Positions 17,698-30,031 of a stretch of 32,601 nucleotides of DNA are shown here, in pieces. Each line of letters opens with the position of its first letter. The first letter of the stretch is position 1. The DNA comes from Rhodanobacter sp. (GTDB lineage Bacteria > Pseudomonadota > Gammaproteobacteria > Xanthomonadales > Rhodanobacteraceae): contig DZBX01000004.1 in NCBI GenBank assembly GCA_022730075.1, forward strand, positions 12,538-45,138, in the 5' to 3' direction. A program made the position numbers and the translations under genes. The notes beneath the pieces are model-generated. The model was not told the DNA's origin, did not search any database, and saw only the letters and a list, made by a program, of their open reading frames with translations.

Positions 17698-19071
17698 TCA
17701 ATCCGCGCGGGATACAGCGGGCGTGTCGGACGCGACGATCAGGCTGATGTCGCCATCCGCGAGTCGTGCATGCAAGGCCTGTCCGGGCTGCACGGCGCGC
17801 GCCGTGCGCACGATGCGGCCTGCGCCATCGAACACGATGGCGTAACCGCGCTCCAGGGTGGCCAGCGGGCTGACCGTGTGCAGGGCGCGGCGCAGTGCGT
17901 CGAGCCGCGCCTGCCGCTGTTGCAGCAGCATGCGCAGGGTTTGTTGCTGGTGCGCCTGCAGCGTCGCCAGGCGTGCACGTGCTGCGGCAAGCCGTTCGCG
18001 CAGCGAGCTGATTTGCAGATGACCACGCAGCTGTTGCACGTGGGCGCGCAGCACGGTCAGACGCGCCGGCAGTAGCGCGTCCAGACGCGCGCGCAGGACT
18101 TGCAGGCGCTCACGGGCACGGGTCAGGCGCTGCGCCGGATGCTGATTGTGCAGACGCGCATGCCAGGCATCCATGCGCTGCGCCAGTTGTTGCAGCGCCT
18201 GCGTGGCACGGCGCTGCAGCTGCGCGCGCAGTCGCGTCAGGCGTATGCGCAACAGCTTGGCGTCGGGTACCAGCAGTTCGGCGGCGGCCGATGGCGTCGG
18301 CGCGCGCAGATCGGCGGCGAAATCCACCAGGGTGAAGTCGATTTCGTGGCCGACCGCGGCGACCAGCGGTACAGAGCAAGCGGCTACGCCGCGCACCACG
18401 GCTTCATCGTTGAACGCGGCCAGGTCTTCGTTGGCGCCACCGCCACGGGTCAGCAGCAATACGTCGTAGCGGCCGCTGCGGCAGGCGCGCTGCAGCATCG
18501 CCGCGATTGCCGCGGGCGCCTCCTTGCCCTGCACCGGCACGGGCAGCAGGTCCGCCTCGACCAGGGCAAAACGCCGGCGCAGCACACTGAGCACGTCGCG
18601 GATGGCGGCGCCGCTGGCTGAAGTGATCACGCCGATGCGCCGCGGATACGCCGGCAGCGCGCGCTTGCGCGCGGCGTCGAACAGGCCCTCGGCGGCCAGC
18701 CGCGCCTTCAGTTCCTCCAGCGCACGCGCCAGTGCCCCGGCGCCGGCATCCTCCATCGACTCGACGATGAGCTGGTAGTCGCCGCGCGGCTCGTACAAAG
18801 TCGCGCGTGCGCGCAGCAACACGCGCTGACCGTCCGCGGGCGCGAAGCGCAGCGTTTGGCTGCGTGGGCGGAACATGGCGCAGCGCACCTGCGCCTGCGC
18901 ATCCTTGAGGGTGAAATACACGTGCCCCGATGCCGGCCGCGCGAGGTTGGACAGCTCGCCTTCGACCCACAGCAACGCCATGGCGTCCTCCAGCAATCCG
19001 CGCACCAGGCGGTTGAGGCTGCTGGGGCTGAGCACGTCGCGTGCGCCCGGTGGTGGGGTGGTCGTGATCAT
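17698..19071 (-). CDS. xseA: Exodeoxyribonuclease VII large subunit XseA
   Basis: 457 residues (E. coli 456). The N-terminal OB fold (about 14-105) has LSPSSLNRLVRGLLED and VEGELSNLARPASGHVYFTLKD. The catalytic domain has RRIGVITSASGAAIRDVLSVL, LLTRGGGANEDLAAFNDE and VPLVAAVGHEIDFTLVDFAADLRAPTPSAAAEL, all family hallmarks. A long Arg/Leu/Gln-rich coiled coil (about 270-410) binds the small subunit XseB, whose gene is not in this window. The tail RGYAIVFDGAGRIVRTARAVQPGQ is also conserved. The enzyme degrades single-stranded DNA in repair. The ATG lies only nine bases after a -10-like box, so the mRNA may be nearly leaderless. An OmpA-domain lipoprotein gene is divergent. Confidence 0.96.
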   Translation of the reverse strand: MITTTPPPGARDVLSPSSLNRLVRGLLEDAMALLWVEGELSNLARPASGHVYFTLKDAQAQVRCAMFRPRSQTLRFAPADGQRVLLRARATLYEPRGDYQLIVESMEDAGAGALARALEELKARLAAEGLFDAARKRALPAYPRRIGVITSASGAAIRDVLSVLRRRFALVEADLLPVPVQGKEAPAAIAAMLQRACRSGRYDVLLLTRGGGANEDLAAFNDEAVVRGVAACSVPLVAAVGHEIDFTLVDFAADLRAPTPSAAAELLVPDAKLLRIRLTRLRAQLQRRATQALQQLAQRMDAWHARLHNQHPAQRLTRARERLQVLRARLDALLPARLTVLRAHVQQLRGHLQISSLRERLAAARARLATLQAHQQQTLRMLLQQRQARLDALRRALHTVSPLATLERGYAIVFDGAGRIVRTARAVQPGQALHARLADGDISLIVASDTPAVSRAD

Positions 19072-19080
19072 GGGCCGGCC

Positions 19081-19089
19081 AGATTAGCA
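19081..19089 (-). promoter_or_regulatory. Extended -10 promoter element of xseA
   Basis: On the minus strand TGCTAATCT fits an extended -10 (TGnTAnnnT). It ends nine bases before the xseA ATG, so the transcript would start two or three bases before the start codon. Confidence 0.4.
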
Positions 19090-19275
19090 GAGCCGTGCGA
19101 TGGGTCGGCCGGCGCGGCGCGTGGCGCATGAACGGTGGCGAACCCGGTCTGCGAGTCGGCATGCATTCTCCTGACGACAGTATTACGGTTTGCCAACAGC
19201 GCCACCCCTGAAGATCGATGTCCGGTGCGCGCGCTGGCGCCCGGAAACCAGATGCACCGCCAGAGGAGACTCGTC

Positions 19276-19914
19276 ATGCTGCAACGATCATCCCGCGCCA
19301 CGCTATGGATCGCTGGCCTCGCCACGCTCGCACTGGGTGGATGCGCCAACTATGTCACCAAGTCGGACTTCGACAGCACGGTCGCGCAGTTGCGCGCGGC
19401 CGACCAGAAACAGCAGCAGCAACTGGATCAGCAGCAGCAGCAGATCGAGCAGATCTCGCAGCAGATGAAATCCGAGTTCAGCAAATACGACGCGCAGATC
19501 ACGCAATTGCAGGGGCGCATCCGCGTCGACACGGTCTCGCATTTCGCCTTCAACAGCGCCACGCTCGATGCGCAGGACAAGCAGATGCTGGATGGATTCG
19601 CGCAGGTGATCCGCGAGCACCATCCCGACGTGCTGATCACGGTGGAGGGCTTCGCCGACCCGGCCGGCACGGCCGCCTACAACCAGCGCCTCGGCATGCG
19701 TCGCGCCCAGGCCGTGCGCGATTACCTGATCGCGCAGGGCATGAAGGCCGGCGATCTGCGCGCGGTGAGCTACGGCGATGCGCGCAATCGCCTGGTCAAG
19801 CCGGGCGCCTGGGGTGCACGCGGCGAAGTCAACCGGCGCGTATCGCTGGTAGTCGATTTCGCCATGCCAGGCGTGGCGGTGAATGCGCAAGCAAACGGTG
19901 GCGCCGAGGGCTGA
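19276..19914 (+). CDS. OmpA-domain outer-membrane lipoprotein (Pal-like)
   Basis: 212 residues. A lipoprotein signal (MLQRSSRATLWIAGLATLALGGC) has lipobox LGGC with Cys at 23; the next residue is Ala, so Lol sorting should send it to the outer membrane. Residues 31-80 form a Gln-rich coiled coil. The OmpA C-terminal domain (about 88-195) includes FAFNSATLDAQDKQ and VEGFADPAGTAAYNQRLGMRRAQAV, with D128 and R143 at the peptidoglycan-binding positions. ATG 19276 has AGGAGA upstream; an earlier ATG at 19135 adds non-signal sequence. It probably tethers the outer membrane to peptidoglycan. It differs from classical Pal by the long coiled coil and by the absence of tol genes nearby. Confidence 0.88.
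   Translation: MLQRSSRATLWIAGLATLALGGCANYVTKSDFDSTVAQLRAADQKQQQQLDQQQQQIEQISQQMKSEFSKYDAQITQLQGRIRVDTVSHFAFNSATLDAQDKQMLDGFAQVIREHHPDVLITVEGFADPAGTAAYNQRLGMRRAQAVRDYLIAQGMKAGDLRAVSYGDARNRLVKPGAWGARGEVNRRVSLVVDFAMPGVAVNAQANGGAEG
19411..19464 (+). repeat. CAG-rich in-frame tract in the lipoprotein gene
   Basis: The tract encodes QQQQLDQQQQQIEQISQQ, with runs of three and five CAG codons. Slippage here would change the length of the coiled-coil linker by whole codons without a frameshift. Confidence 0.6.
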
Positions 19915-19968
19915 GCAGTTGCGGCCATGGATGGCCTGCCGCGCGGCCCACGCGCAACGCGCACGCGA

Positions 19969-21144
19969 TCAAGGATCAGGCGTCGTGCCGACCGAGTCGG
20001 CATTCGCCCAGCGGCGGTCGCTCTCGAATTTCGATCCGAGCCGGCGCAGACCAAGGCGCAACAGTGGATTGCGCAAGTACACGGCGTGCCGGGTCATGGT
20101 GAAGCGTGCGCCCAGGTACGCCTTGACCTCGGCGTCGGTCCAGCCGCTGACGTAGTACTTCAGGCCATGGCGCAATGCGTAGTCGATGCATTCGAACCAG
20201 CTGACGAAGAACAAGCCGTAGCGTCGTGCCTCGGGATAGGCGAAACCAACGTATTTGTCGATCAGCTTGTCGCCAAGCACATAACACAGCTTCCAGCCGA
20301 TGATGCGCTGCTGCGCGCGGAACACGAACAGGAACCCGGATTGCGTGGCATCGCTGAACAGCGCATCGAAAAAGCGCGCGCGGTGCTGGTCGAAGTGGGT
20401 CTCGCTTTGCGCGTAGACCTGCTGGTACAGCGCGTAAAGTTCGGCGCGCCGCGCGGCATCCTGCAAGGGTGCCGCACCCAGAGGCCAGCTTTCGACACTG
20501 AGTTCGCGGCGGAGTCTGAGTTTGCGTCGCAGGTCGTAGCGGTGTTTGGCCGAGAAGCGCGCCAACCATGCATCGATGCTGCCGAAATCGATCGGCATAT
20601 ATGCCAGCGCCTGACCCTGCAGCAATACATAACCGGCTGCGCGCGCCTCCGCTGTCAGCGTGTCCGCCACGCGGTTGTCGGCGGCGCTCAATAGTGGCGA
20701 ATGCGCGGGGATGTCCTTGATGATGATCAAGGCGAAGTTGCGTTTGTACTGCTCGAGCAACTGCCGCGGCAGCGTGGTCGCTGCCTCGGCGCAGGAAAGC
20801 GGCAGGTATTCGCTGACCGTGCTGCCGGCGAACAGCGTGCGCGGAGTCGACAGACCCTGGCAAAGGCGAAAACCGGGTAGCGCGCGCACGCGCCGCTGCA
20901 GGGCTGGCTCCGCGGTGGTCAGCAGATCGAAGCGCGTGGCGAACAGTGGCGTGCCATCGCCGTGCTCCCAGGCGTTGAAGTCCAATGGCGGATGCTGGCG
21001 GAACGCATCGACCAGCGCCGCGGGCTCGAGTGCGAAGGCATGGCGCGGCGGCGTGTCGGTGTCAGCGCCCGGCCGCCGTGCCGTATTGCCATCGCAGTCA
21101 TCCGGGCGCGTGATGTTCGACATTCTCGACAGGCATGGGGGCAT
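19969..21144 (-). CDS. GNAT-fold protein of the FemAB/BioF2-like acetyltransferase group
   Basis: 391 residues. The visible pattern is an N-terminal half with DFNAWEHGDGTPLFATRFDLLTTAEPALQRR and a C-terminal half with SAKHRYDLRRKLRLRRE, YALYQQVYAQSETHFDQ, SGFLFVFRAQQRIIGWKLCYVLGDKLIDKYVGFAYPEARRYGLFFVSWFECIDYALRHGLKYYVSGWTDAEVKAYLG. This resembles the acyltransferase module of FemAB-like GNAT proteins; substrate and pathway are unknown. The start is uncertain: ATG 21144 lies six bases after a -10-like box, while ATG 21123 gives a product seven residues shorter. It follows metH on the same strand after 58 bases, but may have its own promoter. Confidence 0.65.
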   Translation of the reverse strand: MPPCLSRMSNITRPDDCDGNTARRPGADTDTPPRHAFALEPAALVDAFRQHPPLDFNAWEHGDGTPLFATRFDLLTTAEPALQRRVRALPGFRLCQGLSTPRTLFAGSTVSEYLPLSCAEAATTLPRQLLEQYKRNFALIIIKDIPAHSPLLSAADNRVADTLTAEARAAGYVLLQGQALAYMPIDFGSIDAWLARFSAKHRYDLRRKLRLRRELSVESWPLGAAPLQDAARRAELYALYQQVYAQSETHFDQHRARFFDALFSDATQSGFLFVFRAQQRIIGWKLCYVLGDKLIDKYVGFAYPEARRYGLFFVSWFECIDYALRHGLKYYVSGWTDAEVKAYLGARFTMTRHAVYLRNPLLRLGLRRLGSKFESDRRWANADSVGTTPDP

Positions 21145-21150
21145 GGCGCC

Positions 21151-21156
21151 AGCGTA
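21151..21156 (-). promoter_or_regulatory. Possible -10 element of the GNAT-like gene
   Basis: On the minus strand the context is CTTGATACGCTGGCGCC, followed directly by ATG 21144. TACGCT would be the -10 box and the transcript would begin at or near the start codon. Confidence 0.28.
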
Positions 21157-21202
21157 TCAAGCGCGATTCGGCATGGCGTGTGCCGGAAGCACCGCCGTCG
21201 CG

Positions 21203-24966
<3,764 letters not shown>

Positions 24967-24970
<4 letters not shown>

Positions 24971-25896
24971 GCGGGTTTGCGTGCGAGCAGGCTGAGCACT
25001 TCGAAATGCGGTGCGCGGCGTTCGCGGCTGAGGCGCTGGCAGGCAAGCACCTCGAGGCCCGCCTGGCGCGCGTGGCCGAGCAGGTCCTCGCGGCGAAAGC
25101 CGAGATTGACGTGGTCGTACGGCACCACTGCGGCCCGATGTTCGTGGCGCGCCAGCGTGGTCAGCAGCAATTGTCCGCCCGGCCGCAGCACGCGCGCGGC
25201 TTCGGCCAGCGCGCGCGCTGGCTGTGCGCTGTAAGTCAGCGCGTGCAGCATCAGCACGAGATCGAAACCGGCGTCGGGCAGATCGAGCGCATGCATGTCG
25301 CCGAGGCGCACCTCGACATTGCGCTGGGTCTGCAAGCGCGAGCGGGCGGCCCCGACGACCTTGGCGCTGGCATCCACGCAGACGACGCGTTGCGCGTGCG
25401 GCGCCAGCAGCTCGGCCAGCACGCCATCGCCCGAGGCAATGTCGAGCACCGCGCCGGTGTCCAGCAGTTGCAGCAGCGCGCGCGCCAGCGTTTCCCAGGT
25501 GCGGCCGGGCGAGTAGTGGCGTTCCATGTCGCCGGCCACGCTGTCGGCCCAGGCGCCCGCGCCGCCGCGCGTGGCCAGCACCTGCGGCAGGCGCTCGCGG
25601 TCGTCGGCCAGCAGGCTGTCGTCCAGTCCATCGCGCAGCCCGGCGAGCAAGGCATCGCGCTGTGGCGCCCGACCGCTGTCGGTGCGGTAATACACCGAGA
25701 CCCCGGCGCGGCGGTCGCGCACCAGTCCGGCTTCGCGCAGCTTGGCCAGATGCGTGGAGACGCGTGGCTGCGCCAGATGCAGCACGGCGGCGATCTCGGC
25801 GACGGTCAATTCCTCTTGTTCCAGCAGCGCCAGCAGGCGCATGCGGGTCGGGTCGGCCAGCAGCCGCAGCAGCAGGGAAGTCTGGGAGAGGTCCAA
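24967..25896 (-). CDS. ArsR-type regulator fused to a SAM-dependent methyltransferase domain, probable regulator of metH
   Basis: 309 residues from TTG 25896, chosen because AAGGA lies six bases upstream; no ATG is available, and TTG 25932 would add 12 residues lying over a possible -35 box. The N-terminal winged helix has [51 protein letters not shown] (about 8-60), typical of ArsR proteins, without an obvious metal-binding Cys pair. The C-terminal class I methyltransferase domain has [16 protein letters not shown] and VVCVDAS, then [24 protein letters not shown]. SahR-type ArsR proteins that respond to S-adenosylhomocysteine control methionine-cycle genes in proteobacteria. The overlap with metH makes such a role likely here, but this is an inference. 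Confidence 0.85.
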
Positions 25897-25901
25897 ATTA
25901 G

Positions 25902-25925
25902 ATCCTTGTATCGCGATGAAAGGAT
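25902..25925. promoter_or_regulatory. 24-bp imperfect palindrome, candidate operator of the ArsR-methyltransferase/metH operon
   Basis: Outer arms ATCCTT and AAGGAT flank the central palindrome ATCGCGAT; 10 of 12 base pairs are symmetric. A second TATCGCGA (25940-25947) lies 31 bases from the first (25909-25916), about three helical turns. The site overlaps the possible promoter and ribosome site of the regulator gene, as expected for autoregulation. Confidence 0.55.
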
Positions 25926-25932
25926 ATTTCAA
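25905..25932 (-). promoter_or_regulatory. Possible promoter of the ArsR-methyltransferase/metH operon
   Basis: On the minus strand TTGAAA (25932-25927) and TACAAG (25910-25905) are 16 bases apart and bracket the palindrome. The -10 lies only eight bases before TTG 25896 and overlaps the AAGGA ribosome site. Either the mRNA is nearly leaderless or the true promoter lies further upstream. Confidence 0.35.
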
Positions 25933-26056
25933 TGACCGCTATCGCGACAAGCGACCGGCCAGGGTCTGCGCAGCGTGCATGGCCGTGCATGCGGACACGC
26001 GAGCCGCGTACGGCGGTGGCACGTTTAGACTGACGGCTTTTGCCGGGTCGTGTCGT

Positions 26057-26857
26057 ATGTCGCTGCGCAAGTTGCTGGTCGCATGTGGAGTGCTGTTCGT
26101 GGGGCTTGCGCATGCGGGTGTGACGCCGCGTGACTTCCGCGCAGGGCAGGTCGCGGGGGCCGACGGGCTGCCTTATCGCATCTACGTGCCGCAGCCGCTG
26201 CATGCCGGCGCGCGCCTGCCGCTGATCGTGTTCCTGCACGGTTCCGACCAGGTCGGCGACGACAACACGCAGCAGCTGGCTTATGGCGCCAACGGTGCGC
26301 TGGAGCTGCTCGATCGCGCCATCGCCGCGCACACGCCAGTGCTCTTCGCCGCGCCGCAATCGCCCACCGAGACATGGCGGCCCGCGCAGGTGATGGGTGT
26401 GGTGCGTGCCATCGAGGCGCGCTGGCCGGTCGATCCCGATCGCGTCTACCTCACCGGGCTGTCCTCGGGCGCCAGCGGTGCCTGGGCCACGGCCAAGGTC
26501 TATCCGGATGCCTTTGCCGCGCTGGTGCCGATGACCGGCGCCACCACGCTGGCCGGTCTGCAGCGCATCGCGCACGTACCCGAATGGGTCTTCGCCGCGG
26601 CGGACGACAACGACACCAATATCGTCAGCGGTTACGGCGGCGCCATGGTCGGTTCGCGTCCCGTGGTGGCCGCGCTGCGTGCCGCCGGCGGGCAGCCCTG
26701 CTACACCGAATACCGGCACGGCCCCTGGCCGGCCACGCACGTGATCTGGCCCGAGGCCTACGATGCGCCGGGCCTGTTGCGCTGGCTGCTGGCGCAGCGC
26801 CGTGGCCGGCCCTCGCCGCTGCCCTGTCCTGCGGATGCGCGCTCGCCTTCGCCTTAG
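26057..26857 (+). CDS. Secreted alpha/beta-hydrolase (esterase/depolymerase-like)
   Basis: 266 residues. MSLRKLLVACGVLFVGLAHAG is a signal peptide with a likely AHA cleavage site, so the product should be periplasmic or secreted. PLIVFLHGSDQVGDDN forms the oxyanion strand. GLSSGASG holds the nucleophile S136 in a GxSxG motif. An Asp in the AAADDNDTN region and the His of THVIW are candidates for the rest of the triad. This pattern fits the esterase/PHB-depolymerase-like group of alpha/beta hydrolases; the substrate cannot be told. ATG 26057 is the start that exposes the signal peptide. A TAGACT box at 26026-26031 may be its -10. The C-terminal 20 residues are Pro/Arg-rich. Confidence 0.8.
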   Translation: MSLRKLLVACGVLFVGLAHAGVTPRDFRAGQVAGADGLPYRIYVPQPLHAGARLPLIVFLHGSDQVGDDNTQQLAYGANGALELLDRAIAAHTPVLFAAPQSPTETWRPAQVMGVVRAIEARWPVDPDRVYLTGLSSGASGAWATAKVYPDAFAALVPMTGATTLAGLQRIAHVPEWVFAAADDNDTNIVSGYGGAMVGSRPVVAALRAAGGQPCYTEYRHGPWPATHVIWPEAYDAPGLLRWLLAQRRGRPSPLPCPADARSPSP

Positions 26858-26894
26858 ATGACGCGGTGCGATGCGACCGGCGGGGGCGTGGCGC

Positions 26895-26900
26895 TACAAT
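26895..26900 (+). promoter_or_regulatory. Probable -10 element of the acyl-CoA dehydrogenase gene
   Basis: GCGCTACAATTGCG contains TACAAT 54 bases before the start codon, in the 97-base gap after the esterase gene. The same GCTACAAT context precedes deaD. The -35 region is weak. Confidence 0.45.
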
Positions 26901-26954
26901 TGCGATTTTTCAAACGCGCGTTTGCCGCGCGCGACATGCATCGCGGAGGTGCGC

Positions 26955-28115
<1,161 letters not shown>

Positions 28116-28128
28116 GTCTCGCGATGGC

Positions 28129-28147
28129 CGCGCGCGCCGCGCGTTTT
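28129..28147 (+). terminator. Probable intrinsic terminator of the acyl-CoA dehydrogenase gene
   Basis: CGCGCG-CGC-CGCGCG (28129-28143) is a 6-bp all-GC stem with a 3-nt loop, followed by TTTT (28144-28147). It lies 14 bases after the stop codon and touches the end of the converging glycosyltransferase gene. Confidence 0.5.
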
Positions 28148-29214
28148 CAGTGTCGCAGCAAGCCGTGGCGCCGCGCCTGGTCCAGTGCCTCGAGGCGCTC
28201 GATCACGTCTTCGACCTGGATCAGGTCCATCACGCCGGGGCGTTCGATCTTGGTGCCCCAGGGCAGATCCTCGACCGCGCGGCCGAGGAATTTGTGTGCG
28301 GCGGCGGCGTAGCGATCCACGCACCAGCGCCGGTCGCTGTACGGGCCGGAGCGTGCCGGATTGCTGGCCGCGTGCAGGCCGATGACCGGCGTGCCCACCG
28401 CGTTGGCCATGTGCATGGGGCCGGCGTCGGGGCTCAGCACGGCGGCGGCGCGCCGATACAACGCCAGCGCGCGCTTGAGCGTGTCGCGACCGATCAGGTC
28501 GACCGGCGTGCTGTGCATGTGCGCGCGGATGGCGTCGCCAAGCTGGCGTTCGGATTTGCTCGGCCCGCCGGTCAGCGCCACGCGCCAGCCCAGCGCCTGT
28601 TGCGCGTGGTCGGCGACGGCGGCGTAACCGGCGGCGGACCAGTTGCGCACGCTGTGGCTGGAGACGGCGTTGATCAACAGCCAGGGCGCATCGTCGGGGA
28701 GTTGATCGACGGCCCAGGCCACGGCCTCGACCGGGATCGGCAGATCCCAGCGCACCGTGGTCTGCTTCAGGCCCAGCGGCTCGCAGAAACTGCCGATGGC
28801 ATCGAGCACATGTTCGCCCGTGCGCGCGGGGATGCGCTCGTTGATGGTCAGTCCATGCAGATCCTTGGCGCGCGCATGGTCGTAGCCGACGCGTCGCCGC
28901 GCGTGCACGCCGAGGCTGAGGACATTGGCGCGCAGCGCCACCTGCATGTGCAGCAACACGTCGAAACGGCGGCCTTCCAGCGCCAGGCGCACGTTGCGCA
29001 TGCCGTCCAGGCCCATGCTCTTGTCGAACACCACGAACTCGACATCGGGCACATCACCCACCAGCTTGTGTTCGAGCTTGCCCACGATCCAGGTCAGGCG
29101 CGCCAGTGGAAACCCGGCGCGCAGCGTGTGGATCAGCGGCAGCACGTGGGTGACATCGCCCAGCGCCGAGGTGCGCAGGAGGCAGATCGAGGCGGGCGGG
29201 GGTGCGGTGGGCAT
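28147..29214 (-). CDS. Glycosyltransferase family 9 protein (LPS heptosyltransferase-like)
   Basis: 355 residues. CLLRTSALGDVTHVLPLIHTLRAGFPLARLTWIVG is the N-terminal GT9 signature with the conserved Asp of the active site. The C-terminal half has WLLINAVSSHSVRNWSAAGYAAVAD, VALTGGPSKSERQLGDAI and VLSPDAGPMHMANAVGTPVIGLHAASNPARSGPY, the donor-binding region of ADP-heptose transferases such as WaaC. It is divergent from kdkA, so both probably act on the inner core of lipopolysaccharide. The exact sugar is uncertain, since reported Xanthomonas cores lack heptose. ATG 29214 is used; the frame is open further but crosses the divergent promoter region. Confidence 0.85.
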   Translation of the reverse strand: MPTAPPPASICLLRTSALGDVTHVLPLIHTLRAGFPLARLTWIVGKLEHKLVGDVPDVEFVVFDKSMGLDGMRNVRLALEGRRFDVLLHMQVALRANVLSLGVHARRRVGYDHARAKDLHGLTINERIPARTGEHVLDAIGSFCEPLGLKQTTVRWDLPIPVEAVAWAVDQLPDDAPWLLINAVSSHSVRNWSAAGYAAVADHAQQALGWRVALTGGPSKSERQLGDAIRAHMHSTPVDLIGRDTLKRALALYRRAAAVLSPDAGPMHMANAVGTPVIGLHAASNPARSGPYSDRRWCVDRYAAAAHKFLGRAVEDLPWGTKIERPGVMDLIQVEDVIERLEALDQARRHGLLRH

Positions 29215-29221
29215 CGGGCTT

Positions 29222-29231
29222 TGACTAGACT
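29222..29231. promoter_or_regulatory. Overlapping divergent -10 elements of the GT9 gene and kdkA
   Basis: TGACTAGACT reads TAGTCA on the minus strand (29227-29222), seven bases before the GT9 ATG, and TAGACT on the plus strand (29226-29231), 26 bases before kdkA. The two boxes share two bases, so polymerase binding in one direction would exclude the other. Confidence 0.35.
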
Positions 29232-29257
29232 CGCGCTCAGGCCGCAGCCCTTGCAGG

Positions 29258-30031
29258 ATGAAAGTGGAGACAACACCCCGGCAGGCACACACGCGCACCG
29301 AGGCGAACAGTTCGATTGTGTTCGACCCCGCAGCGGTTCCACAAGTCGATGCGCGCTGGTTCGAGCCGGCATGGTGGCAGGCGCAGGGTCTTTTGCGCGA
29401 GCGCCACGGCGGCCGTGGCAGCGTGGGTTTCATCGATAGCCCGGCAGGCGCGCTGGTGTTGCGCCATTTCCGTCGCGGCGGTCTGCTGGCGCGTCTGCGC
29501 GGCGACCGTTACCTGTGGCTGGGTGCGGCGCGCTCGCGCGGATTCCGCGAGTTCGCCTTGTTGCAGTGGATGCGCGCGCAGGGTTTGCCGGTGCCGCAGC
29601 CGCTGGCGGCGCGTTGCGTGCGTGCCGGCTGGTTCAGCGCGCGCGCTGATCTGCTCAGCGCCGAGCTGCCCGCGGCGCAGACGCTGGCCGAGCGCCTGCG
29701 TGCCGGCGCGCTGCGCGCCGCCGATTGCGCCGCGGTGGGTGCGCTGCTGGCGCGATTTCATCGGGCCGGCGTGGATCATGCCGACTTGAACGCGCACAAC
29801 ATCCTCTGGTCCGGTGCGAGCCTGTACCTGATCGACTTCGATCGCGGTCGCGTGCGCCGGCCGGCGTGGCGCTGGCAACAGCGCAACCTCGCGCGTCTGC
29901 AACGATCCATGCGCAAAGTGGCGCCCGGTTCCATGGTCGACGACACGCGCTTGATGCGCGAATGCTGGCAGTCACTGCTGCATGCCTATGCCGCGGCGCT
30001 GCGGGATGGCAATGGGATGCAGGCATCATGA
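29258..30031 (+). CDS. kdkA: 3-deoxy-D-manno-octulosonic acid (Kdo) kinase KdkA
   Basis: 257 residues. WFEPAWWQAQGLL, FRRGGLLARLRGDRYLWLG and SRGFREFALLQWMRAQGLPVPQPLAARC are the family N-terminal features. FHRAGVDHADLNAHNILW gives the kinase catalytic loop with D176 as base and N181 as metal ligand, and LIDFDRGRVR is the second metal motif. KdkA phosphorylates Kdo-lipid A on the Kdo residue in organisms with a single phosphorylated Kdo, such as Haemophilus, Vibrio and xanthomonads. The ATG lies directly after GCAGG; GTG 29264 in the same frame would have better spacing. The stop overlaps the next gene (ATGA). Confidence 0.92.
   Translation: MKVETTPRQAHTRTEANSSIVFDPAAVPQVDARWFEPAWWQAQGLLRERHGGRGSVGFIDSPAGALVLRHFRRGGLLARLRGDRYLWLGAARSRGFREFALLQWMRAQGLPVPQPLAARCVRAGWFSARADLLSAELPAAQTLAERLRAGALRAADCAAVGALLARFHRAGVDHADLNAHNILWSGASLYLIDFDRGRVRRPAWRWQQRNLARLQRSMRKVAPGSMVDDTRLMRECWQSLLHAYAAALRDGNGMQAS

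Noticed and set aside
19923-19936. GGCCATGGATGGCC after the lipoprotein gene as a terminator
   Set aside because: The loop is too small and no T-run follows on either strand.
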